NCBI GenBank assembly: GCA_038496445.1
Contig: JALMLS010000130.1
Coordinates: 124,001-188,000, forward strand
Source of the DNA: Trichosphaerium sp. ATCC 40318
Taxonomy: Eukaryota > Discosea > Flabellinia > Trichosidae
Direction: 5' to 3'
DNA: 64,000 nucleotides
Shown here: piece after piece, positions 48,901-59,367 of the stretch
Position numbering within the stretch: position 1 is the stretch's first letter
Layout of the letters: each line of letters begins with the position of its first letter
Notes under the pieces: model-generated
The model's input: the letters and a program-made list of their open reading frames with translations, nothing else
Database searches by the model: none
Told to the model about the DNA's origin: nothing
Program-made: the position numbers and the translations under genes

Positions 48901-51900
48901 TTTCCTAGCTTCGTTACAATTCCTTGCAACACTCCTTTAGTGTTAGCAGTAAAATCTAAACAACCAATAAGCCTCAGACCACCAACAAGCTACCAAAACA
49001 CTTTGTTTTTAAACAAAATTCTTACCATCTTCGCAAGCTTTTGTGAGCGCTTCAGATGCTTGGTTAAGTACTTCTCTACGCTCCAAATATGTGACGAGCT
49101 CATTATTATCAACAGGAAAGTTTTCAATAGAAGAAACTCTACTCATGATATTCTCAGGAAGATCCAAATTTGCATCATTAAGGGTAACCAGTCTATCAAT
49201 AAAATTCCTAAACTTTGGTATGAACGGAAGAATCTTCTCATGCTGCCCAATCTCGCTTAGAGAAAGTTCCTCGTGCTCTTTCAACAAAGATTTGGCTTGT
49301 TGCAATAGTTGCTAAAGGTAATGTTAGATCGGATCGGCCAATTGAGAAAGAGGAGCTGATGTTCGGGTTCTTTTTTAAGAGGTCGATGTTCGGGTTATTT
49401 TTTATGGTGTTTTCTCAGAAAAAAATGGGAATGAAGCGTACCCCACACTGTTCTTTTGATCGGCCTGTGCATAGAGCTAAATCGACGCTCACAAAGAATT
49501 TTTCTAGGCTTGATAAACTTGATCCCATATCATCTGAAATACAAGTAAGAAAAAACCGTCTATACAAAAATAACAGACCAACGCTTGGAGCTTCTTTTCC
49601 GTTCTCTTCCAGCTTATAAACAATCTTATGAAATTCATCTGCAAGTGTTATAGCATCAGTTTGTCTCTTTGAAAGCTTGTAAAAAGATGCAACCTCCTTT
49701 GCTCTAGTTCATAAGTATTAGCTAACAAAACTACTTTCCTCTTCGGCAAAAAAAACCAACTTACTGAACAAACTTTTTCTCACGCATACACATAACCAGA
49801 AGTGTATCAGGTGATGCAAGTAATAAGTTAATGAACCTGTGTCCAGAATCCTAAGTCACTCATGAGAAGACTTTGATTAAAAGGATTGGTTGTACCTGAG
49901 ATGCTATTGACAGATTTGACAAAAGGTTTACTCTCCATTCAGCTTCTTCAACATTTTTCCTCAATAACTTCGCCTTTGATTGTGCTTGTATACCTTCAAG
50001 GTCACTATTGATAATCGGGGTAAATAATTGCTTATAACCTTGGGAAAGGTACGCTTACTCAACAGCGTCATCATCATTATTGTCAAAATGAACATCCTCC
50101 ATACATTCTCTTATTAAGCGTAGAAGAGGTTTAATGATATTAGGTGTAGAGACAAAGTAATCCTCTTCGCCTCTAGTACTATAATTAGTGGGGAAAGACA
50201 ACTTGGTGGGCACTATTGACCGTGAGGTCCGGGTTGGTGTCCATGACGTACAATTTGCGATTTTGCTCAATGAAAAATTTTGCCAACTCGTTATCTTTCC
50301 ATGCGCTGGCTTTCAGGAACATGAAGCAGTACATAGCATCTAATATACCAACACGAATTCTTGGATCCTTAATTTACAAAATTTAACAACAAAGTACCAA
50401 AGAGAACTGTAAAGAACAAAAACGTACTGTTACTCTAAGTAAGTGTTTTTTAGAGTTGGCTATTTTATCGTCTATTGAGTCTTGAGAGACCTCTCCTTTT
50501 ACAGCTAAATCAAATAATTGCATAATATACTGCATAGTATAATATGTGTTTATAAGTTGTAATTCTTGGAGCCTATCTTTAACCATCTATAAAATGTGTA
50601 ACCGTGAGAACGTGTTCGCTTTTTTTTTCTTTTTTTTTTTGAACATAAAAAATATTATTGCAGAGACAACAGAATTAAATCTCTGTGGCTCTTTGCATGG
50701 CTGATTTTGTATGGACCTGATATACCTGTACAACAGAATTATCGTACAGGTATATCAGCACAATATCCAATCCAGACACGAACAAAATTAGTTCGTGTTC
50801 GAATCACTCATCTTTCTATAAAAGAGTGATTCAACCTCATTTAATGAAGAGACGTGGATGGACCTCTTTAACATGCCTTTTTCATAAATAACATAATTAC
50901 CCAGTTCATATGTATATCCGAAGAGTCTCCAAAGTCTAATAATACCTGTGCAGAACTGTTTGGATTTTGTTCAAGCATCTTAGTCAATTCATCCGCAGGT
51001 ATGTCTTGAACATACTTGCGAAGAACATAAAGGACAGAGTGGGTTTTCAGGGCGTTCAAGACAATGTTGGGCACAGAGGGATGACTCTTGGCATAAGTTT
51101 TGTCACCTAAATAGATAAGTAAGTCAACGAGCTCGTAAGTAAAGGTTGCAGCTCGTTTGGTACTTACCAATTATAACGTCTGCTGTAAGTGATAATTGTT
51201 TAAGTTTGTCTGTACACCAACGCGCTAATTTAGTATGATAAACTAAATTACGGCATTTTAGAAGCAAGTGTTTGTCTTGTAACTAAAACAAACACAAATG
51301 AGATAAAATCCTGTCAGTGGAACAAGCTTTGCCACTTTCTCTTAAATCAGTGTTAAGTAAAATACCTTCGTGTCTTCAGACCACAGTAAGCTTATCAAAG
51401 TTTCTCTTGCTTCCATGTCATCTTCATATCTATGCCTTTGGAGATATGTTAGACTCAGCAAGTAAAATATAATGAAGCTTTAGGTAGTTCAACTAGTGCT
51501 CTTAGAAAGCGTACCAGGTCATTAGAAGAACAAGAGGTTTTAGCAATGGGAATGGCTTCAATAGTCTTCCGCAGTCCTCGAATCTTGCAGCGTCGAAAAA
51601 GGCCATGCACTTTGTAATAACGAATTCCATACAATGAACGTTTGAAGTACGAAGAAAATCATAGAATCTACTCCAGAAAGCATTTAATTCAGCTTCAGTT
51701 GCCTCACCTTCACCGCTCTCAAAAACCTACGTAAAACATGAATAAGATATTATTACGCTAGTATTTTCAGAGCAAAAGTCTCGAGAAGGTTCATCATAAA
51801 GTTTGTGTACCTCAAAGGCTCTAGGCATATCATTTTCTGCTTCTACTTTTGGCATGTGCTCAGATCCTAGCTCCTTGAATCTCATTAAAGCATAATTCTT

Positions 51901-53181
51901 TCCTTTAGGTAAACTCAAGAAGGCGCAGTATACACTAGCACGCCAATATTGTCTACATCACTAGTAAGACGAAAAACCAAAAAAAAACCGCTTCACCTAA
52001 TATTGGCTTCTCCTTCCTTTTGCTCTTCAGTATCAAGGACTTTTACTTGTTTCTCAAGTTCATAAAAAGTATCAAGTAATTTCTCACAGAGTACATCGAA
52101 GTTATCTGGGCAAGTATCCTTGGTAACACGTTAGAATATTTGCAATGTAATAAATAACACGTACTTTGCTAAAATACAGATTTTGAATAAAACGACACGC
52201 TTGTTCCAAGTCTTCCTGCTCAACATGCTCTAATGCTATCGATGTAATTATTTTATACAACTTTCTTGTTGTATCTCTACAGTTAGATGCCTCTGAGCAG
52301 AGGGTATGACAAAGAGCTTGGCCTAAATGAAAAAAGTTACAAAAAATGTGCAATGTGTCAAAATGTTTTCATTGAATTTCAAGTGTCAAAATTACGTACC
52401 GAAATTTGGTTCCAATGAGAAAATATTCCTTAAATTGTCTAAGCAGAAGCTAGATAATGTAGATACGCTTTCTTCAGTTGAACTTGGAGACGTGAAGAGA
52501 CCTTCTTGTTGTAATACATATCTACGATAACGCCTCAACTCTGGACCTAGTTTGTCTTTTACAACCTAAAAAAATATTACATCGAAATCAGGCAACCATA
52601 CTACACTCGCAACTGATACTACAGTCGAAGGATTTTTTTTCTAAAACTACACAGAGTGACACGTACATCATTGACACTAGACTTGCTGAACAACAAGCGA
52701 TGTAATAAAATTTCGAACTCTATCGCTGCTTTGCGCTTGTGGGCTATTGGAGGTAAGTTTACGCCCTTCTCTCCGTTCTACAATCACGTTTAGCTCAAGC
52801 ACTTACCAATTAAGTTGTTTTGTACCTCTATTTTATCATCTTCTAGTTTTTTGTATTGGTCGTATTCTGTTACGCACAACCAAGCCAGGTGCGCCTTTGA
52901 TGGCGCACTTTCAGAACTCAACCTGTAATAGACGTTAACAGTTTGCGTGATACCTCAGTTAGCCTAATATAGGCGCTGTTTTATGCGTGCCAACTATCTG
53001 GTACATCTGTAGTTACAAGTTTACGTAAAAGGTTAAGAGCAGTCTCGCTGTCATGTTTATAAAGCTGCAGGAGTGTTGCGCGAGCTAATTCGAACTGACC
53101 AAGCGATAAATAGTTAGAGAATAATGTAACTAGCTGAGAACCAAGTTCCGCTGAAAGAAACGAGTAGTGCTTGTTTTCCAT
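42958..53181 (-). CDS. Very large ZFYVE26/spastizin-like protein
   Basis: ZFYVE26 acts with spatacsin and AP-5 in late endosome and lysosome reformation. This gene spans 10.2 kb with dozens of short introns. It opens MENKHYSFLSAELGSQLVTL at 53181, followed by alpha-solenoid-like helical exons. The last third matches ZFYVE26 order: ELIDFWLRHLYVEEALNYVL (about 44680), YQLLFEFQNITQDYAAAGQT (about 44310) and TSDKAVQMRYLNLAK (about 44220), aligned to the ALQLFMKDYVRAA...KLSWLLKAKDHL region of the human protein; then DVNQMLKSVQLQLQVENFYQ (about 44000), NVAFNIIQ and EFQLPKADIYAKALNIV (about 43610). It ends RKVKYEAQKYNQPRIIELAE and KWLTTNM-stop at 42958. Near 46040-45935, FWITDESNY, VRKHHFYKK and LCDLCYDAL look like a FYVE finger with most Cys lost. 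Orthology rests on the C-terminal region; the N-terminal two thirds are unassigned helices. Confidence 0.72.
50661..50832. repeat. Array of four hairpins inside a long intron of the ZFYVE26-like gene
   Basis: The host intron is about 314 bases (50587-50900), several times longer than most here. H1: CAGAGA 50661-50666 with TCTCTG 50680-50685. H2: a perfect 15-bp stem, 50717-50731 (CTGATATACCTGTAC) with 50744-50758, loop 12. H3: ACACGAAC 50776-50783 with GTTCGTGT 50791-50798, loop 7. H4: GAATCACTC 50801-50809 with GAGTGATTC 50824-50832, loop 14. H1 and H2 share CAACAGAATTA (50667-50677 and 50731-50741) at the loop. This could be an intronic structured RNA, a small transposon remnant or regulatory DNA. 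Confidence 0.8.
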
Positions 53182-53557
53182 GGATTACAACGACTGTGGA
53201 TTAAGAAAATGCTAAAGCCATCAAAATATGTTGGTAATGGAATACAAATACTATCTTCCACTTGTAGAGCCAGTTGAAATAGTGGTGGCAATTTTCTAGA
53301 CTTAATGAGTTTGACACTTTCGCTGGCTCAATGCTAATTGTGGTACACCAGCCGATTGTACTGCGAAACAGTGTTACACTTCATTTAAGCCAGAACTTAC
53401 GTTTCATTTCAACAGCCACAACGCACTGGTCAATTCATGCGAATAGTAAGACGTTTATATTCACACCAAACGCATTTTGCTAAGAGTGAACCTATACCAA
53501 CGCCAGAAAGTGCGCTTTTCCCTCTTCAAGCCGTTTCATCGATAGGAAGAGGGCTAA
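53182..53557. promoter_or_regulatory. Divergent promoter region of ZFYVE26-like and DTW genes, with upstream ORF
   Basis: About 375 bases between divergent starts. An ATG at 53437 opens a 52-codon frame (MRIVRRLYSHQTHFAKSEPI) that overlaps the DTW start in another frame and stops at 53595. It is Arg- and Ser-rich like a mitochondrial presequence. It may be an upstream regulatory ORF or an alternative first exon. Confidence 0.4.
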
Positions 53558-54371
53558 ATGACAGAGTACGAGCTGCGTTACCAAAAACTCCATAAACTGG
53601 AGCCAAGAGTACGCCAATGGGCGAATATCAAAGCTATGCTCTCAGGGAAAGAAGCTAACAAACCGAATTTGTGTTTTAAATGTTGGCTGCAAAATAATTT
53701 TTGCGATTGTGAGAGCTTTAATCAAAACAAAACTGTCTTAAAAAACAAGCTTAACATTATAATGTTGCTACACAGCAAAGGTACGCGGTTATTTTAAATT
53801 TGTCGCGATTTACGCTTAAACTAATTTAGAATACCTGCGAGCAACGAATACGGGCATTGTGGTTACTAAAGTACTGTCTAAAAACTCTCAGAGCTTCTTG
53901 TACGGAAAAGAGGAGCATGACAAGGAGTTCGAAAAGCTACTTGAACGAGTGGCGCCAAGGACAGTAGTATTGTACCCAGCTTCAAATGCCATAACCGTTT
54001 CAGAGTTTAAATCAAAAATGCGAGACAACGAACAGCAGTTAGGCGTAGACGATCTAAATATACTGGTTCTAGATGGTATGCAAACGTTGTAGCGTATGTT
54101 GTACTCAAAAACTTACATACTTGAAGGAACATGGAATCAGGCGCGTAATATGCAACGCAAGCTCCCTGCAGACATCACGTACCTTAAAATGGACCAACAA
54201 ATGATGAGTGTTAGTCCTATGAGAAAACAGGGTCAACAAGGTCGTATTACAACTGCAGAGGCTGTTTTACTCCTACTACGCGAACTAGGAGAGGGTGATG
54301 CAGTTGAGAAACTTACCAATGTATTAACAGAGAGAATATCAAAAGTACTCGAACAAAGTGGAAAGAAATAG
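53558..54371 (+). CDS. DTW-domain protein (tRNA uridine 3-amino-3-carboxypropyltransferase family)
   Basis: DTWD/TapT proteins use S-adenosylmethionine to make acp3U in tRNA. The start is MTEYELRYQKLHKLEPRVRQ at 53558. Cys ligands are seen in LCFKCWLQNNFCDC (about 53676). The core IIMLLHSK is joined by a GTACGC intron to EYLRATNTGIVVTKVLSKNS (about 53835), and the sequence continues TVVLYPASNAITVSEFK. A second intron (GTATGC at 54075 to GAAG near 54127) joins ILVLDG to TWNQARNM, restoring the diagnostic D-x-T-W motif. The C-terminus (AEAVLLLLRELGEGDAVEKL) is the usual helical end, stopping at 54371. All key motifs look intact. The ATG overlaps an upstream frame, so translation may be modulated. 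Confidence 0.88.
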
Positions 54372-54389
54372 ACCATACCTACCTATAAT

Positions 54390-54428
54390 AAAACGCAGAG
54401 TCCACTTGTATACAACTGGACGCGTTTT
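54390..54428. repeat. Nested palindrome in tail-to-tail spacer
   Basis: AAAACGC (54390-54396) pairs with GCGTTTT (54422-54428). Inside, GTCCA pairs with TGGAC, then after one C-C mismatch TTGTA pairs with TACAA with no loop. It sits 20 bases past the DTW stop, between two convergent genes, and would extrude as a cruciform or fold as a hairpin in both transcripts. Confidence 0.75.
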
Positions 54429-54593
54429 CTCTCCCTCAACACAACTGTAGTGCAAGAAAAGTAAGTTTTTAAAAGAACCCTTTCTTGGTTCGCCTTTGGC
54501 GTACTGTCGTCGCGTTATTAATTATGGAGGTTGTAGACGCGGTAATATGGGAAAGGATGGTAAGTTGTTGAGCACAAAAGAAATCAGTTTTTT

Positions 54594-57130
54594 TTATTTC
54601 AGCGTCTGTGTTGTTGCCTGTGTTTGTGATTGTGTTTGTGACGTATGATCCTTCATCTGGAAGGGGTATATGCTTTTTGGGCGAAAATGTGCTACAACGA
54701 TAATAGTTATCAGTACTATTATAACTGCAGCACCGAGAGTAACACCCCAAATGATAGGCACTGTGTAGTCTCTTTTTTTTTCTGCATCACAACCCACAGG
54801 ATAGAAAACAACTGAAAGTTTGTTGCCTAGATCAACATTAGTATAGTTCTAACTAACACAATACTGTAGCCTTAGTACTACTGTTTTAGTTTTGATAGAG
54901 ATGTACCTTCTACGAGAGCTTCTTGGCACTGACTTTTCTGATTTTTGCTGATACTGAATGTTGGCGTGTTGCACCCCTCTTGCCATGTTATTATTGTCAG
55001 TCTCTCTGGTATATCAACGTTTGGATCAGTTTTTACTATCAAGGCCGTTTCATGTTCACTATTGATACACCCTTTTACTGTAATGTTTGTAGTCCAATCG
55101 ACAATAATTATTGAAGGTAAACTAATATTTCCTATTTTTTTCTTGAGTAAGTTCGACGCATTTGCGTTCTGAACTACACTTACCGTTAATGATAATTCTA
55201 CCAAATAATATAGTATCGTCTATTAGTGTAGTATTGTTTATGATCAATACGCCAGGGAATCCAGGAACATGTATGACTTTATCAGACAAAATACTGTATT
55301 TTGTAGTTGTAGAATAAATAGGAAATATTTCGTTGTTGTGATGTACTAAATCTCTTGCATGAGTATCAGTTAAATGTTCTCTAATTAATCGTGGTTCTTT
55401 CCAAGATTTCCCTAGATCATCAGAGCTTGACAAGAAAAAGTCTCTTATAGAGTCTGAAGTTTTACTAGCGGGAAATTAGTAAACAGAGTCAATAACAAGT
55501 GATCATTTAAGCTCATCGTACTTATGCATAAATAAAAAGATGGTGCCGTTTGAGGTAAGGCATAGTCTGGGATTAAAATATCCTATTTTGGCACTTGTAT
55601 GAGGATGATGAAGAATTCTGACTGCAGATACATTTAACGCAAGATCAACTGTCCACAATCTATTTGAATATTTAAGAACTAAATTTAAATGCTAACTTAC
55701 GCTAGAATAGCTGGCTGTGCTCCTGTTACATATACCGTTATAAACGAGTCTTCACTACCCAAACGTTGAGTGGCAATAGGTTTAGATTGAATTCCGTACT
55801 TAAGCTCCAAAAAGTCAGCAAGCCGAGGTCTAAATTGATTCTCAAACTCCATCAATTCAGGTGTTCCAATGTACGGAACTTCGCTACTGTCCCAAGGTAT
55901 TGAACCAGACGCGACTTGTTTAGTACTAATACGAGGATTCTTAACTCCATCTTTTCTATAAAATCTGACGAACTTTCGACCTATGAGGGATGCAGCATAG
56001 CTTGAAGATGTTAGTATGATACAGAATCCCAGCATGAAGTACCAATTACATTTATTCTCAAATAAGTGTTCTGTGTTGTTACCTGGCTCAACCACTTCCA
56101 TCAATCCATTATTATTTTCATATCGCACAAGAATACTCTCAGGATGGTAGACAATATCGTCTATATTCGCATCCTTACGCTCACCTATGGATTGGTGCTC
56201 CCAATCTATACCATTCCTGGAACTAAGTTGATGTCAGCTGACAACTGTTTTTGTTTATGTACGTTGCTATCTTTGCTTCTCTAGACTTTCCAAAAACGCT
56301 AGTATGGTTCAAGTAGTATGAAGCAACCCACATGGAAGGATCGGATACTAGGTAACTTTCGTTGATGACACTCAGCTTCAATTTATGTACAAGGGAGCCT
56401 TCAATAATCTTTACTCTTGATTCCCTACCAACAAACATTAGTACGGAATCTTCGGAGTTAGAATAAAGATGGAAAGTACTTTTTGAAGGAAACTACGAAC
56501 CAAAAATGTACGTACATACTTGGACTTGAAAAGTACAGCACCTTATTCGTTACATTCCCTTCAACCCATATTACACCGTAAGTATTTTTATTGTTCGCAA
56601 ATTGAGGTTTCAAGTCATCAACAATATAAACAAACTCGTTGTTGTAAGACAACATAGCATTGACATTTAATACAAAAGCTAGTAATACTGATATACATTA
56701 GAACAGAACTGAAATTCAAATTCGCGTTACTGTACGTACTGTATAATACTCCTATTAGCATCCCATATGACATATCACGTGTCGGAGAGTTATCTAAAAT
56801 AGTAGTAAAGAAAAAGTCAAATCGGACACAAAAACTACTTCGGAAACAAATGAGGCAATGTCAGACTAGTTTCGAAAGTACCATATCCAGGTGCGTTGCT
56901 GTTTGGAACTCCTAGCCGCAGTGCTGAAGAGTAATTAATCTCATTTGATGTATTAACAACCCAAAACGCTGGTTGGGCGTCGCAAACGCGTATCCAAGAT
57001 TCTTTACTACAAATCGGTCGCTATTTGTAGTTTTCAACAAGACTTTCACTTCAACTTAAGGAAATTGCCTCTATGATAACATACGCTAACCCATAGTAAT
57101 TATTAAACGCTGTAGCGCTAAATATACATG
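54594..57130 (-). CDS. Type I membrane protein with Asp-box (BNR/sialidase-like) ectodomain
   Basis: A surface protein read on the minus strand. The N-terminal part includes KESWIRVCDAQPAFWVVNTS (about 57000), RLGVPNSNAPGYGTFETSL and NEFVYIVDDLKPQFANN (about 56640). A middle part has RNGIDWEHQSIGERK (about 56220) and QVASGSIPWDSSEVPYIG. An Asp-box SSDDLGKSWKEPRLI lies near 55430, followed by NNEIFPIYSTTTKYSILSDK and CNTPTFSISKNQKSQCQEAL. Near 54770 a membrane helix reads IIWGVTLGAAVIIVLITIIV. A basic, then Gln/Thr-rich tail ends TQTQATTQTLK-stop at 54594. The Asp-box and the repeated strand pattern suggest a beta-propeller related to sialidases, but I do not see the Arg triad with confidence. 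The start codon and first exon, near 57130, are unresolved. It is a fifth large surface protein in the window. Confidence 0.6.
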
Positions 57131-57664
57131 TCAACAGACCGCAGTCAAGGAGAAATTAATAAAAACACAATAAAACCGCATTTTATGTCTTATGCTTTTT
57201 GTGTTGCGCCGGTTTTCGGTTCAATGGGCTAAAGAATAATTATTTTCAACGATCCAAAAAAAAGTCAGAGTCGTGTCAAGTAGGAGTTGACACAATTTTT
57301 TCAGAATACGCGTATAAGACGAATTTATAGATTTTATTCTCACCTGGAGCGCATATTAGCCAGTAAAATAGAAGAATCCCATTCAGTGAAAAATCAAAAT
57401 ACATTAATTTCGCTGTACACTGCCTATTCGCAACACAGGAACTTATTAAGTGAAGAACCGTGGCCCAAGGCAATATAGGAACTGTATTGTGTACCACTAT
57501 TTACAAACGTCACTTTGCACCGTAAACAACAAAAATTCCTTTTCATGAGAAATAGTGGACGAAAAATTCACTGAATAACGCAAGGCTAAAAACCGATAAA
57601 TTTAACTTAACGCTCAAGATCAACATCACCTCCTCGTAATCAAATATACAAAGTTACGAACAGG
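57131..57664. other. Intergenic upstream of intronless gene; hairpin at 57273-57293
   Basis: About 530 bases, probably with divergent promoters. GTGTCAA (57273-57279) pairs with TTGACAC (57287-57293) and is followed by AATTTTTTC, closely like the hairpin at 15257-15278. A short open frame at 57287-57478 has no support. Confidence 0.5.
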
Positions 57665-58447
57665 ATGAAACCAATACAAGCAACAACGTTTACAACAACA
57701 ACGACGTTATTTCCTGTCACAGACTTCAAACAACCTACACAAACAACAGAAACGCCAAGAAGAACATTAAAACCATCAAGAAAGGAGCGACGTAGAATTC
57801 AAAGAAAAGAAATTGAAAACGCGATTTCTGATGCAAATGGAGCTCCTGTTTACATTCTATTGTCTCAGTTAAACGCAGTTTGGCAGACACCTTCATCAAA
57901 AAACGTAAACGTAGCTACAAATCTTCATAGAATAATCTTTCACCTTTCTATTCAAAACGCCCAAGATATCGCAAAAAAAGCAACAGAAGAAGTTATAACA
58001 ATACATCCTGACTTTAAACGGGGCATGGGTCAAGGACAAGTTGGTACACAGTTTTGCGATTGCTATCTACGAGCAAGACCGATGAAATCTTCACGTGTGC
58101 AGTTGGTTGAGTTCGCTGAACACAAAGCACAGTTCCAGCAGCAAAAACCGTATATTCAAGTAAAGCCACAAAGAAGACAGTCTGTCCTTACAACAAGCGC
58201 AGAAATGCTCTACGAAGGCGCACAGATATTGGTAAGTCTTCATAACAACAGTGAAGCGATGACATTTCAGGCCGGAGCTAAGAGAAGACTAGAAGTCGCT
58301 GATGAATACAACAAAAAAAAAAAACTCAAGTTGGCTCCATTTAGAGAGTTGATGGAAAGCCTATCTTTAGATAAACCAATACATCAACGTCTATCATCAT
58401 CGGAGACATGTAAAATAAGATTACCTGCTTTGAGGATGAGGCAGTGA
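57665..58447 (+). CDS. Intronless hypothetical protein, 260 residues
   Basis: I do not recognise this gene. It is a single uninterrupted frame from an ATG at 57665 (MKPIQATTFTTTTTLFPVTD) to a TGA at 58447, in a window where nearly every other gene is heavily interrupted. The N-terminus is Thr-rich, followed by a strongly basic stretch, PSRKERRRIQRKEIENAISD, like a nuclear-localisation or nucleic-acid-binding segment. The middle is mixed (GAPVYILLSQLNAVWQTPSS; HRIIFHLSIQNAQDIAKKAT). A later basic KKKKLKLAPF precedes a short C-terminus. There is no signal peptide or membrane segment. A nuclear regulatory protein, a retrocopy or a transferred gene are all possible. That it is a real gene is likely from its length and even codon use. 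Confidence 0.7.
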   Translation: MKPIQATTFTTTTTLFPVTDFKQPTQTTETPRRTLKPSRKERRRIQRKEIENAISDANGAPVYILLSQLNAVWQTPSSKNVNVATNLHRIIFHLSIQNAQDIAKKATEEVITIHPDFKRGMGQGQVGTQFCDCYLRARPMKSSRVQLVEFAEHKAQFQQQKPYIQVKPQRRQSVLTTSAEMLYEGAQILVSLHNNSEAMTFQAGAKRRLEVADEYNKKKKLKLAPFRELMESLSLDKPIHQRLSSSETCKIRLPALRMRQ

Positions 58448-59367
58448 AAACATTTTTCGCTAAACAACAAATAATTTGTACAAATTCTGTAAAAAAAAAG
58501 AAAAACTTGTAAAAACAAATCACCAATTAAAACAAAATCCGGCTTTCGCCACCTATCCTTCAAGAGTCAGTTATCTATAGAAATTAAAACTTTTTGATTG
58601 ACTGAGATCACCTCACAGATTTTTATCATAAACTCAGTGAGCTGTTTTCGCCTAACATTTAACACAGATGGAAACTCTTTCACCTAAAGCAGTCCTGTAA
58701 GATTTCACGTAACACATTGTAAGAAGTAATATCTTTCAATGAAGGTTTTGTCTTTGTTAAAGTTGAGGTATGAAAGGCCATAGTACAGTCAGCAATTGTT
58801 TGGCACTTTTTTATCCTCATCTGTCCGATTTTTTTGAGTTAGCCTAAATCTTTGATGGCTTTTATATGCATCAAGATGCCCTCATCTGTAATATTATTCA
58901 AGAGCATTTGTATGAGCTCCCGAATGCGCTTTAATATGTTCTTGTACTGAAGTAAACTTGGTAGTACGTTAACGACAGTTCCAATTTTTGTACTAGACAA
59001 TCAACAACTGTCCTAATTTTAACTATGTTTGTCAAAGAGCACTATCGCGTTTTTTAATAGTTCTTGTGTCTACTGTGAAAAGATAAAACCATCGTACCGG
59101 CAATGTCATGAATGATAGAAACAGCGGTTGACACAACGTTCGAGCTGTTGTTTGTAGGAACTAGTTTCTGTAGCGTATGTACCCATGATATGCAACACTA
59201 GTTATTGTTTTAACAAGTTAAAATGTGCTGTTTATTGCTTGTCGGTTGCGGTGGACTGTTTTTGAACAATAGCTTTTGCCATGTAAAAGCTGGTCCAAAC
59301 TTGAAAAAAATAACTATTTGCTGTTATCGTTGACTTAACCCGGTTTGTAAAAGTACTTCATTACGTA
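58448..59367. other. Intergenic, no gene seen
   Basis: About 920 bases, AT-rich, with stops in all frames at short intervals. AGCTTTT (59271-59277) and AAAAGCT (59285-59291) form a 7-bp hairpin about 75 bases before the next start codon. I see nothing else definite; the region may hold a non-coding RNA that cannot be recognised by eye. Confidence 0.4.
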
